A program made the translations under genes and the position numbers. Source: Azospirillum isscasi (GTDB lineage Bacteria; Pseudomonadota; Alphaproteobacteria; Azospirillales; Azospirillaceae). Taken from it: 38,722 nucleotides of DNA. Location of the stretch: the NCBI RefSeq assembly GCF_030849505.1, contig NZ_JAUJFI010000040.1:1-38722 (forward strand). Direction: 5' to 3'. This document shows, piece after piece, positions 1 to 7,095 of the stretch; position 1 is the stretch's first letter; each line of letters opens with the position of its first letter. The notes beneath the pieces are model-generated. The model did not search any database. It saw only the letters and a program-made list of their open reading frames with translations, and had not been told where the DNA came from.

Positions 1-96
1 GGAGCGGCGGCAAAAGCGGAACCGGCCCCGGCCCCGGCCCGGCCGCCCCGTGGCGGAGCGGCGAACCGGCGGCGGCGCCCGGCGGCGTCCCCGGCG

Positions 97-237
97 TCAG
101 CGGGGGAACCGCTCATCCGGAATGACCTTTTCCACCGTCTTGGACGGTGCCGGCATGTCCCAGGAGGCAAGGAACGCCATGCCTCCCCCGATGACGAACA
201 GGAACAGGACGAGAAGAACGGAAATAACCCGGCTCAT
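97..237 (-). CDS. Small single-pass membrane protein, unknown function
   Basis: Predicted 46 residues. After MSRVIS comes one hydrophobic helix (about residues 4-28, rich in V, L, F and I), followed by a short polar tail ending PDERFPR. The layout fits an inner-membrane anchor with a small soluble tail, but no family is recognised. The frame stays open upstream to a TTG at 312; the internal ATG at 237 was preferred because it places the helix at the N-terminus, although no good Shine-Dalgarno is visible for either start. It is divergent from aroK. The 96 bases to its left are extremely GC-rich and no gene could be assigned there. It could be a chance ORF, but the clean hydrophobic segment argues against that. 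Confidence 0.5.
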   Translation of the reverse strand: MSRVISVLLVLFLFVIGGGMAFLASWDMPAPSKTVEKVIPDERFPR

Positions 238-303
238 GGCGATCGGAGTCGTGTTTCTGTGGAAGGAACGGCGGCGCTGTATCACGGTCTGCGTCTGTGC
301 GGC

Positions 304-332
304 TTGGGACAAGGGTGCGCTTTCATGCTAAT
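304..332 (+). promoter_or_regulatory. Candidate sigma70-type promoter for aroK-aroB
   Basis: TTGGGA (304-309) and GCTAAT (327-332) are spaced 17 bases apart, each matching four of six consensus positions. The implied leader to the aroK start would be about 165 bases. This is pattern matching only; other promoters in the 266-bp gap are possible. Confidence 0.3.
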
Positions 333-456
333 CATCGCACACCGTCCGCACCGCTGGCCCGATGGCCGATGAACGCAGGACGTACCACTTTAGCCACAGG
401 GGGCACCGATGCGCAACATGCGGAGACCCCCGCAACCGAATCGAACACCGGCACCC

Positions 457-484
457 AAGTCGCCGTCACTTAAGTCACCGTCAC
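457..484 (+). repeat. Imperfect tandem repeat upstream of aroK
   Basis: AAGTCGCCGTCAC (457-469) and AAGTCACCGTCAC (472-484) are 13-base direct repeats with one mismatch and a 15-base period, ending 19 bases before the aroK start. They could be paired regulator half-sites or slippage; the sequence does not distinguish these. Confidence 0.35.
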
Positions 485-503
485 CAGGAAAGTCCGCAAC
501 ACC

Positions 504-1142
504 ATGACCGCCCGCCTTCCACCCCAGGGACCGCAGCCGGACCCGTCGAAGATCCTGCCGAAGACGGTGGTGCTGGTCGGGCTGATGGGGGCCGGAAAGA
601 GCGCGATCGGGCGGCGGCTGGCCGCGCGGCTGCACCTGCCCTTCGTCGACGCCGACACCGAGATCGAGACGGCGGCGGGCTGCACCATCGCGGAAATCTT
701 CGCCCGCGACGGCGAGGCCGTGTTCCGCTCGGTGGAGCGCCGGATCATCACCCGGCTGCTGACCGAACAGCCGGTGCACATCCTGGCGACCGGCGGCGGC
801 GCCTTCATGGACCCGGAGACGCGCGCGGCCATCCGCGCCCACGGCCTGTCGGTCTGGCTGCGCGCCGAGCTGGACGTGCTGCTGGCCCGCACGGCGCGGC
901 GCACCCACCGCCCGCTGCTGAACGCCGGCGACCCGAAGGAAATCCTGAGCCGGCTGATGACCGCCCGCTACCCGGTCTACGCGGAGGCCGACCTGACCGT
1001 GATCAGCGACGAGCGCCCGCCGGAAGCGACCGTGGAGCAGGTGATCGAGGCGCTGGAGGCGCATTTCGGCGTCGCCCTGCCCCATTCCGCCCATCACCAC
1101 CATCACCGCCACCCGGCGCACCACCACCACGACAAGCCCTGA
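504..1142 (+). CDS. aroK: Shikimate kinase with a histidine-rich C-terminus
   Basis: Catalyses ATP-dependent 3-phosphorylation of shikimate, the fifth step of the shikimate pathway, in the cytoplasm. The 212-residue protein has the P-loop GLMGAGKS at residues 26-33, the substrate-binding DADTE segment near residue 50, and the glycine-rich ATGGGAF loop near residue 90. The usual family length is about 170-190. The excess lies in a short N-terminal extension and an unusual tail: 11 of the last 20 residues are histidine, in two clusters (five and four in a row). The gene ends seven bases before aroB, so the two are almost certainly co-transcribed. The assignment is secure; the role of the tail is unknown. 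Confidence 0.96.
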   Translation: MTARLPPQGPQPDPSKILPKTVVLVGLMGAGKSAIGRRLAARLHLPFVDADTEIETAAGCTIAEIFARDGEAVFRSVERRIITRLLTEQPVHILATGGGAFMDPETRAAIRAHGLSVWLRAELDVLLARTARRTHRPLLNAGDPKEILSRLMTARYPVYAEADLTVISDERPPEATVEQVIEALEAHFGVALPHSAHHHHHRHPAHHHHDKP

Positions 1143-1149
1143 TCCCGCC

Positions 1150-2286
1150 ATGACCTCTTCAGACACCCCTGCGGGCACCGACATCGTCCGCCTCGACCTC
1201 GGCCCCCGCAGCTACGACATCCTGGTCGGCGACCGGGTGCTCGACGGCGCCGGACCGCGCATCGCCGCCGTCACCCGGGGCAAGGCCCCCATCGTCGTCA
1301 CCGACGAGAACGTCGCCCCCCTGCATCTGCCGACGCTGGAGCGCACGCTGCGCGGCTCGGGCATCGAGCCGACCCAGGCCATCGTCCTGCCGGCGGGGGA
1401 GAAGACCAAGGACTTCGCCCATTTCGAGCGGCTGATGGACGCCGTCCTGGCGCGCGGGATCGAGCGGTCGGCGGTCCTGCTGGCGCTCGGCGGCGGGGTG
1501 ATCGGCGACATCACCGGCTTCGCCGCGGCCTCCGCGCTGCGCGGCATCGACTTCATCCAGGTGCCGACCACGCTGCTCAGCCAGGTGGACAGCTCGGTCG
1601 GCGGCAAGACCGGCATCAACAGCCCGCACGGCAAGAACCTGATCGGCGCCTTCCACCAGCCGCGGCTGGTCATCGCCGACACCGCCACGCTGGACACGCT
1701 GCCCCGGCGCGAGGTGCTGGCCGGCTATGCCGAGGTGGTGAAGTACGGACTGATCCGCCTGCCCGGCTTCTTCGCCTGGCTGGAGGAGAACGGGGAGCGG
1801 GTGGTGGCCGGCGACAGCGACGCGCGCCGGTACGCCGTCACCGAAAGCTGCCGGGCCAAGGCCGCCATCGTCGGGGTGGACGAGCGGGAGAGCGGCGACC
1901 GCGCCCTGCTGAACCTGGGCCACACCTTCGGCCACGCGCTGGAGGCGGCGACCGGCTTCGGCCCCCGCCTGCTGCACGGCGAGGCGGTGTCGATCGGCAT
2001 GGCGCTGGCCTTCGACCTGTCGGTGCGGCTGGGGCTGTGCCCCGCGGCGGACGCGGAGAAGGCGCGCGCCCATCTGGCCCGCGTCGGCCTGCCGGTCCGC
2101 CCCACCGACATTCCCGGCGTGGAGTGGGACGTGGACGGGCTGATCCTGTCGATGGCCAAGGACAAGAAGGTGAAGGACGGGCGCATCACCTTCGTGCTGG
2201 TGCGCGGGCTGGGCGACGCCTTCACCCAGCGGGACGTCGATCCGGCGGTGGTGCGCACCCTTCTGGAGGATGCCGTCGCACCCTGA
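1150..2286 (+). CDS. aroB: 3-dehydroquinate synthase
   Basis: Converts DAHP to 3-dehydroquinate, the second shikimate-pathway step, using NAD+ and a divalent metal. The 378 residues match the family length. Visible landmarks are the NAD/phosphate-binding GGGVIGDITGFAAA segment (about residues 115-128), QVDSSVGGKTGIN, the metal-site motifs GYAEVVKYG, LNLGHTFGHALE and LLHGEAVSIGM, and a C-terminal KDKKVKDG stretch. It follows aroK with a seven-base gap, the classical aroK-aroB arrangement. The ATG at 1150 sits immediately behind aroK, so translational coupling is plausible. Confidence 0.97.
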   Translation: MTSSDTPAGTDIVRLDLGPRSYDILVGDRVLDGAGPRIAAVTRGKAPIVVTDENVAPLHLPTLERTLRGSGIEPTQAIVLPAGEKTKDFAHFERLMDAVLARGIERSAVLLALGGGVIGDITGFAAASALRGIDFIQVPTTLLSQVDSSVGGKTGINSPHGKNLIGAFHQPRLVIADTATLDTLPRREVLAGYAEVVKYGLIRLPGFFAWLEENGERVVAGDSDARRYAVTESCRAKAAIVGVDERESGDRALLNLGHTFGHALEAATGFGPRLLHGEAVSIGMALAFDLSVRLGLCPAADAEKARAHLARVGLPVRPTDIPGVEWDVDGLILSMAKDKKVKDGRITFVLVRGLGDAFTQRDVDPAVVRTLLEDAVAP

Positions 2287-2399
2287 TGCGGTGCACCATA
2301 ATCCCTTGACCGTTGGGGTGGCAAACTGTCAGAGTTCACGACAATTCCGATTCGCGTCCAAGACGCGGCGGAATGCCGCCCCAAAAAGGGAGAAGGGAC

Positions 2400-2885
2400 A
2401 TGCCGAACCGCAAGCTCATCCCCGACGTCATCACGAATCAGCAGCTCGTCTGCCTGCCCCCGGAAGCCAGCGTCCAGGACGCCGCCGTGCTGATGGCGGA
2501 ACGCCGCGTCGCCGCCGTCCTGGTCACCCAGGGCCAGCCGCCGAAGAGCCAGTCGCTGAAGGGCATCTTCACCGAACGCGACCTCGCCAGCCGCGTCGTC
2601 GCCCTGGGGCGCGACCCGGCGGCCACCCGGCTGTCCGAGGTGATGACCGCTTCTCCCGACACGCTGGGGCCCGACGCCCGCGCCTATGAGGCGCTGGATC
2701 TCATGGAGCGCCACCACTACCGCCACCTGCCGGTCACCGCCAACGGCGAATCGGACGGCACGGTGATGGGCATCGTCTCCATCCGCGACCTGTTCGCCGT
2801 GGTCCGCGCCCATCTGGAGGACGAGATCCGCGACCGCGAAGCCTTCATCTTCGGGTCGAACTACTCCGCCAGCGCGCCGCCATAA
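2400..2885 (+). CDS. CBS-domain-pair protein
   Basis: A 161-residue cytoplasmic protein made almost entirely of two CBS motifs (about residues 10-75 and 80-145), ending in a short tail. CBS pairs typically bind adenine nucleotides and act as energy or ligand sensors; the partner cannot be told from sequence. Recognisable segments are VQDAAVLMAERRVAAVLV, LKGIFTERDLASRV, MTASPDTLGPDARAYEAL and VMGIVSIRDLFAVV. The ATG at 2400 was chosen because GGGAGAAGGG lies just upstream; the frame opens earlier at 2313, but that extension has no CBS-like content. It lies 113 bases after aroB in the same direction and may be transcribed with it. Confidence 0.88.
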   Translation: MPNRKLIPDVITNQQLVCLPPEASVQDAAVLMAERRVAAVLVTQGQPPKSQSLKGIFTERDLASRVVALGRDPAATRLSEVMTASPDTLGPDARAYEALDLMERHHYRHLPVTANGESDGTVMGIVSIRDLFAVVRAHLEDEIRDREAFIFGSNYSASAPP

Positions 2886-2923
2886 CCCCACGGCGCGTAA
2901 TGCTGCAATGCGGTGAAGCCGGC

Positions 2924-2952
2924 TTGACCTGAACGCTGGCCCCACCGATATT
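2924..2952 (+). promoter_or_regulatory. Candidate sigma70-type promoter for the DUF2889 gene
   Basis: TTGACC (2924-2929) and GATATT (2947-2952) are separated by 17 bases, 58 bases ahead of the start codon at 3010. The boxes match five and four of six consensus positions. Prediction from pattern only. Confidence 0.42.
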
Positions 2953-3009
2953 CCCGGACACGCCCCAACAATCAGGCCGTCCGAACTAGGCCGAACGTCA
3001 GAGAGTCCC

Positions 3010-3624
3010 ATGCCCCTGTCCGAACCCGCCGCGCGCGAACCGATCCACACCCGGGAAGTCACGTGCCGGGGCTATCGGCGGACCGATGGGCTGTGGGACG
3101 TCGAAGGCCATCTGACCGACGTGAAGAGCTATGCCTTCCACACCGAGCAGCGCGGCCAGATCCTGCCCGGCGACCCGGTGCACGGCATGTGGCTGCGCCT
3201 GACGGTGGACGACGACCTGACCGTCCACGCGGTGGAGGCGGTGACGGAGAAGAGCCCCTACCGCACCTGCGGCTCCGTCACCCCCAATTTCCAGCGGCTG
3301 GTCGGGCTGAAGATCGGGCCGGGCTGGACCCGTGCGGTGAAGGAACGGCTGGGCGGCATCCAGGGCTGCACCCATCTGGTGGAGCTTCTGGGGCCGATCG
3401 CCACGACGGCCTTCCAGACCATCTACCCCATCCTGGCGCGCGAGCAGGCCGAGAAGGCCAGAACCGCCGGCGGCAAGGAGGCCGGCAGCAAGGAAGACAT
3501 GCTGCGCACCAAGCGTCCGGTGCTGCTGAACACCTGCCACATCTTCGACAGCAACGGCGAGGTCGTGCGGAAGAACTGGCCCGACCATTACACCGGCGAC
3601 CGCCCGCGCGACGCCGCGGACTGA
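3010..3624 (+). CDS. DUF2889 domain-containing protein
   Basis: A 204-residue soluble protein matching the remembered DUF2889 pattern: RGYRRTDGLWDVEGHLTD, the paired-acid segment MWLRLTVDDDLTVHAVEA, a PYRTCG cysteine, LVGLKIGPGW, and GGIQGCTHLVELLGP followed by TAFQT. The conserved Cys and His residues suggest a metal or substrate site, but no biochemical role is established and none is assigned. A candidate promoter lies 58 bases upstream and a perfect 14-bp hairpin 40 bases downstream, so it probably forms its own transcription unit. Confidence 0.85.
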   Translation: MPLSEPAAREPIHTREVTCRGYRRTDGLWDVEGHLTDVKSYAFHTEQRGQILPGDPVHGMWLRLTVDDDLTVHAVEAVTEKSPYRTCGSVTPNFQRLVGLKIGPGWTRAVKERLGGIQGCTHLVELLGPIATTAFQTIYPILAREQAEKARTAGGKEAGSKEDMLRTKRPVLLNTCHIFDSNGEVVRKNWPDHYTGDRPRDAAD

Positions 3625-3663
3625 CGCGGTCGCCGCCGATTCGGAACCGGCGCCGGGAACGAC

Positions 3664-3703
3664 GCGAAAAGGGCGCGGTCCAACGGGAACGCGCCCTTTT
3701 CGC
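3664..3703. terminator. Bidirectional hairpin terminator between convergent genes
   Basis: Perfect 14-bp inverted repeat: arm 3664-3677, 12-base loop, arm 3690-3703. The arms carry an A run on one side and a T run on the other, so either strand would yield a GC stem ending in a U-rich segment. It lies between the convergent DUF2889 gene and the ribbon-helix-helix gene. Confidence 0.8.
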
Positions 3704-3740
3704 ATCCGAATCGGACTCAACCCGGCCCGTGAGCCCCACG

Positions 3741-4223
3741 TTACGCTTCGAGAACGGCCCGCAAGCCGTCGCCCGAAGCCGCCGGCGGCGGGGCCGCGGA
3801 GGCGGTGGCCCCGGACCCGCCTTCCGGCTGGTCCAACTCGTCCAGCGGCGGCAGGTCGAAGGGCGTTCCGACGAAGGGATCGCCGCCGCCGTGCCCGGCC
3901 TGGACGTGGCCGTCCTCGGTGCAGGCCCGGCGGAAATAGGCCGCGATGAAGACCCGGACCGCCGAGGTCAGGGTGACCTCCGAATTGTCGCCGGTCGGAC
4001 CGCGCCGCCGGATCTGCTCCTCCAGCCGGTCCTTGATCTGGGTGCAGAGGCCATTGACCGTCAGACCCTCGCGGCGGGCGATGTCCTCCAGAGCGTCCCA
4101 CATGGTCGGCTCCAGACGCATGCTCGTGCGGCGCCCGGCAATCATGATGTTCATGCTCTTCAGCGGTTCCACACACGCGTTGGGGGTCACTGTTAACCGC
4201 TTCTTCGGCCCGCGCTTCGCCAT
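3741..4223 (-). CDS. Ribbon-helix-helix domain protein, likely DNA-binding
   Basis: A 160-residue protein. After a basic start (MAKRGPKKRL), residues about 25-75 read NIMIAGRRTSMRLEPTMWDALEDIA then REGLTVNGLCTQI: a short beta strand plus two helices typical of RHH_4-type ribbon-helix-helix proteins. Residues about 90-115 contain SAVRVFIAAYFRRA, and the last 50 are Pro/Ala/Gly-rich and probably disordered. The start at 4223 has GGAGAGGG seven bases upstream; a longer in-frame start at 4277 lacks this. The 242-bp AT-rich region ahead of it carries repeated GTTGCATGC boxes and a palindrome, a plausible autoregulatory operator. The DNA target is unknown. Confidence 0.82.
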   Translation of the reverse strand: MAKRGPKKRLTVTPNACVEPLKSMNIMIAGRRTSMRLEPTMWDALEDIARREGLTVNGLCTQIKDRLEEQIRRRGPTGDNSEVTLTSAVRVFIAAYFRRACTEDGHVQAGHGGGDPFVGTPFDLPPLDELDQPEGGSGATASAAPPPAASGDGLRAVLEA

Positions 4224-4290
4224 ACGCCGCCCTCTCCACGAACCCGCCGGACGACGTGCGAAAAGTACGTCGCCCACGGCGCATTGATTG

Positions 4291-4402
4291 GTTGCATGCG
4301 CTGCACTCTACTAAATACAGCGAGAATTGCAACCATGGCCGCACTCCAACTATGCTTACAAGCGGAAAAGAACCTCTAGTAGTTGCATGCATATGTATGC
4401 AT
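4291..4402. promoter_or_regulatory. Repeated GTTGCATGC boxes and a palindrome in an AT-rich gap
   Basis: GTTGCATGC occurs at 4291-4299 and 4382-4390. An inverted TTGCAAC copy lies at 4327-4333, and a palindrome with perfect 7-base arms, ATGCATA-tg-TATGCAT, at 4387-4402. The stretch is clearly more AT-rich than its surroundings. It lies upstream of the ribbon-helix-helix gene and downstream of bolA, so it most likely holds the promoter and operator of the former. No -35/-10 pair stands out. Confidence 0.45.
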
Positions 4403-4465
4403 TTGCGGATGACGCTTTTTCCTTGGTGCACGGACGATGGCCGGGCGTTCTTGTCGGCGTTGCTG

Positions 4466-4738
4466 TCAGCGGGCCTCTTCGGGCGTCAGCGTGGTCAGGC
4501 CGAGAGCGTGAACGCGCTCCGCCATTTCTTGGGCCAGCAGGCCGTAGACCAGCCGCTGGCGCTCCACGCGCGATTTTCCGGCGAAGGCGGCGGAGACGAT
4601 GGTGATGTGGAAATGCGTCTCCCCTTCCGGATGGGCGCCGCCATGGCCGGCGTGGCGGCCGGAGTCGTCCTGGATGTCGAGCCGTTCGGGGGACAGCGCG
4701 TCGGTCAGCTTCCGGCGCATGCGGGTGGCGTATTCCAT
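4466..4738 (-). CDS. bolA: BolA family protein
   Basis: A 90-residue BolA-like protein. BolA proteins work with monothiol glutaredoxins in iron-sulfur and iron handling and also affect transcription; which role applies here cannot be read from sequence. The core has the class-II-like fold signature: HPEGETHFHITIVS with conserved histidines, the FAGKSRVERQRLVY segment that carries the helix-turn-helix-like element, and a C-terminal HALGLTTLTPEE. It starts at 4738 with GAGGAA upstream. It is divergent from the J-domain gene; bolA beside dnaJ-cobS-cobT is a recurring alphaproteobacterial arrangement. Confidence 0.9.
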   Translation of the reverse strand: MEYATRMRRKLTDALSPERLDIQDDSGRHAGHGGAHPEGETHFHITIVSAAFAGKSRVERQRLVYGLLAQEMAERVHALGLTTLTPEEAR

Positions 4739-4859
4739 GGAAAGGTTCCTCGTTGTATCCGGGCTGGATCGAAGTGACGGCGCGGCACCGCCACAGTCAA
4801 GACGTCCGTGCCGCAGACCGGCCATTTTCCGCAGTCCGGCACCGCCCCCTTGCGTGCGC

Positions 4860-4888
4860 TTGCCAGAAAGGGTGCCTCTTCCCATACT
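4860..4888 (+). promoter_or_regulatory. Candidate promoter implying a leaderless transcript
   Basis: TTGCCA (4860-4865) and CATACT (4883-4888) have ideal 17-base spacing. The -10 box ends six bases before the ATG at 4895, so transcription would begin at or next to the start codon. No Shine-Dalgarno is visible there, consistent with leaderless translation. Confidence 0.42.
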
Positions 4889-4894
4889 TCGCAC

Positions 4895-5479
4895 ATGAGC
4901 AAGCCACGCACCCGCTACGATTTCAGCCGCTATGACCAGCCGCGCGCCGCCGTGCGCGCCTGCGATCATCCGGGCTGCGCGGGCGAGGGCGAGTACCGCG
5001 CGCCGAAGAGCCGCCGGCAGCTCAACGACTATTACTGGTTCTGCCTGGACCATGTGCGCGAATACAACCGCGCCTGGGACTATTACGCCGGCATGAAGCC
5101 CGAGCAGATCGAGGCCGAGGTCCGCCGCGACACCACCTGGCAGCGGCCGAGCTGGCCGCTCGGCTTCTGGGGGGTGCAGGAGAAATTCCTGCGCGACCGC
5201 GCGATGCACGGCTTCAGCTTCGAGTTCGGGCGCGACGCCGGCAAGGACTCGTCGGAGGAGCACAGGCAGCGCCGCCAGGCCGCCCGCACCGCGGAGGAGG
5301 AGGCGCTGGTCGTCCTCGACCTCGCCCCGCCGGTGGATTTCCCGCGCATCAAGGCGCGCTACCGCGAGCTGGTGAAGGTCCACCATCCCGACGCGAACGG
5401 CGGGGACAAGGCGGCGGAAGAAAAGTTGAAGGAGATCAATCAGGCCTACAACACGCTGAAAGCCTGCTATGGTGCGTAA
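4895..5479 (+). CDS. J-domain (DnaJ-like) protein with N-terminal Cys/His cluster
   Basis: A 194-residue cytoplasmic protein with its J domain at the C-terminus (about residues 130-194). It contains [19 protein letters not shown] with the HPD tripeptide required for stimulating DnaK, then [19 protein letters not shown]. The N-terminal half has RACDHPGC and [11 protein letters not shown], a Cys/Cys...Cys/His arrangement that could bind zinc, and aromatic-rich helices. It lacks the G/F region and zinc centre of true DnaJ, so it is a specialised co-chaperone. It precedes cobS by 73 bases, suggesting a link to cobaltochelatase assembly, which is inference. The start at 4895 fits the protein better than an upstream in-frame ATG at 4808. 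Confidence 0.88.
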   Translation: MSKPRTRYDFSRYDQPRAAVRACDHPGCAGEGEYRAPKSRRQLNDYYWFCLDHVREYNRAWDYYAGMKPEQIEAEVRRDTTWQRPSWPLGFWGVQEKFLRDRAMHGFSFEFGRDAGKDSSEEHRQRRQAARTAEEEALVVLDLAPPVDFPRIKARYRELVKVHHPDANGGDKAAEEKLKEINQAYNTLKACYGA

Positions 5480-5552
5480 ACCCGACGGTTGGCCGGACCG
5501 GAATGGCCCGGCGGCCCCGACAACAGACACGTTGGAACGATAAGAACCTCCC

Positions 5553-6557
5553 ATGCCTTCTCAAGGAGCCACCCAGGCCAGCTCGGCCCTGTTCGATCAC
5601 GTTCCCGACATCACCCTGTCGGTGCGTCAAGCGTTCGGCATCGACAGCGACATGCAGGTGCCGGCCTTCAGCCAGCGCACGGAGCATGTGCCGGACATCG
5701 ACGAAGCCTACCGCTTCGACCGCGACACGACGCTCGCGATCCTGGCCGGCTTCGCCTACAACCGCCGCGTCATGGTCCAGGGCTATCACGGGACCGGCAA
5801 GTCCACCCACATCGAACAGGTGGCGGCCCGCCTGAACTGGCCCTGCATCCGCATCAACCTGGACAGCCACATCAGCCGCATCGACCTGATGGGCAAGGAC
5901 GCCATCGTCCTGCGCGACGGCGTGCAGGTGACGGAATACCGCGAAGGCATCCTGCCCTGGGCGTTGCAGCACGCCTGCGCGCTGGTCTTCGACGAGTACG
6001 ACGCGGGCCGTCCGGACGTGATGTTCGTGATCCAGCGCGTGCTGGAGGTGGAAGGCAAGCTGACCCTGCTCGACCAGAACCGCGTCATCCGCCCGCACCC
6101 GGCCTTCCGCCTGTTCGCCACGGCGAACACCGTCGGCCTGGGCGACACAACCGGCCTCTACCACGGCACGCAGCAGATCAACCAGGGCCAGATGGACCGC
6201 TGGAACATCGTGGCGACGCTGAACTATCTGCCGCTGGACGCCGAGGTGAAGATCATCGCCTCCAAGGTGCCGGAATACGACAGCGAGGCGGGCCGCAAGA
6301 CCGTGGCGTCGATGGTGCGTCTGGCCGACCTGACCCGCGCCGGCTTCATCAACGGCGACATCTCCACCGTGATGAGCCCGCGCACGGTCATCACCTGGGC
6401 GCAGAACGCCAACATCTTCAACGACGTCGCCTTCGCGTTCCGGATCACCTTCCTGAACAAGTGCGACGAGGTGGAGCGCCCGACCGTCGCCGAATACTAC
6501 CAGCGCTGCTTCGGCACCGAACTGCCGGAGACGGGGGTGCAGGCGAATCTGGTGTGA
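5553..6557 (+). CDS. cobS: Cobaltochelatase, CobS subunit
   Basis: The AAA+ ATPase subunit of the aerobic (late) cobaltochelatase CobNST, which inserts Co2+ into hydrogenobyrinic acid a,c-diamide. At 334 residues it has the family length. The ATPase core shows Walker [10 protein letters not shown] (about residues 77-85), Walker [10 protein letters not shown] (about 143-151), [14 protein letters not shown] with the sensor asparagine, and the MDRWNI arginine segment. The N-terminal region, with [13 protein letters not shown], is typical of CobS. It works in a complex with CobT, encoded just downstream but separated by a GxxExxY gene. CobN is not in this window. No cobalamin riboswitch was recognised upstream. 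Confidence 0.96.
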   Translation: MPSQGATQASSALFDHVPDITLSVRQAFGIDSDMQVPAFSQRTEHVPDIDEAYRFDRDTTLAILAGFAYNRRVMVQGYHGTGKSTHIEQVAARLNWPCIRINLDSHISRIDLMGKDAIVLRDGVQVTEYREGILPWALQHACALVFDEYDAGRPDVMFVIQRVLEVEGKLTLLDQNRVIRPHPAFRLFATANTVGLGDTTGLYHGTQQINQGQMDRWNIVATLNYLPLDAEVKIIASKVPEYDSEAGRKTVASMVRLADLTRAGFINGDISTVMSPRTVITWAQNANIFNDVAFAFRITFLNKCDEVERPTVAEYYQRCFGTELPETGVQANLV

Positions 6558-6619
6558 CGGGGGTTAAGGTCCTGCCCGGTTGCGGAGCACCGATTCTTCA
6601 AGGATTTCGCGGATTTGAA

Positions 6620-7057
6620 CACGGATTTCATGAATGAGGGTCGTTTTAGACCATAAGGTCGAAGCTCTGACGGAGCGTATCACTGAAGCCGGATTCGAGG
6701 TCTTCAACACGCTTGGGCACGGCTTTGTCGAATCGGTCTATCGGAACGCCCCCCTTCATGAACTCCGCAGCCGCAATCTGGATGTCGGGCTGGAGGTGCC
6801 ATTCGGCGTCTCCTACAAGGGCAGCAGCGTCGGGACTTACTTCGCGGACATCGTGGTCGAAGATTTGGTGATCGTCGAATTGACGGTCGTCGAAACCATT
6901 GGCCAACCGCACATCAAGCAGGTGGTGAATTACCTTCGGGCAAGCGGGATGCCGGTCGGGCTTCTGCTGAATTTCGGCACGCCGAGCCTTACGGTCCGGC
7001 GCGTTCTTCCATAAGGAAAAATCCGTGTAATCCGTGCCCAAATCCGTGCAATCCGTG
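6620..7057. repeat. CACGGAT / ATCCGTG inverted repeats flanking the GxxExxY gene
   Basis: Upstream of the gene is CACGGAT at 6620-6626, within a run that also has GCGGATTT. Downstream are four ATCCGTG copies at 7021-7027, 7030-7036, 7042-7048 and 7051-7057. The two sides are therefore in inverted orientation and bracket the gene closely. The base composition of these flanks differs from the surrounding coding DNA. Confidence 0.6.
6634..7014 (+). CDS. GxxExxY family protein with altered nuclease-like motif
   Basis: A 126-residue protein with the family signature GFVESVY (G30, E33, Y36), preceded by FEVFNTLGHG and followed by YFADIVVEDLVIVEL and a C-terminal YLRASGMPVGLLLNFG. The family (PDDEXK_3-like) resembles a compact PD-(D/E)xK fold with unknown function. 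Usually the core strand reads VIVELK; here it reads VIVELT (T84, codon ACG at 6883-6885), so the presumed catalytic lysine is missing, one base from AAG. Asp72 and Glu82 remain. The gene lies between cobS and cobT, flanked by inverted short repeats, which suggests insertion into that operon. The ATG at 6634 has only weak ribosome-binding support. Confidence 0.85.
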   Translation: MRVVLDHKVEALTERITEAGFEVFNTLGHGFVESVYRNAPLHELRSRNLDVGLEVPFGVSYKGSSVGTYFADIVVEDLVIVELTVVETIGQPHIKQVVNYLRASGMPVGLLLNFGTPSLTVRRVLP

Positions 7058-7095
7058 AAGACTCCGCACTTCTCCAACTCCATCGACAGCCCGCC

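Noticed and set aside
1..96. A gene in the first 96 bases
   Set aside because: Several frames are open because of extreme GC content, but none shows a start, ribosome site or recognisable protein.
50..331. Plus-strand 93-codon frame at the left edge
   Set aside because: Arg/Gly-rich translation opposite the small membrane protein; it has no ribosome site and no family resemblance.
4808..4894. Longer start for the J-domain gene at 4808
   Set aside because: The added residues overlap the predicted promoter, have no family-like content, and precede the natural [14 protein letters not shown] start.
5480..5552. Cobalamin riboswitch before cobS
   Set aside because: The 73-base gap is too short and the B12-box type sequence was not seen.
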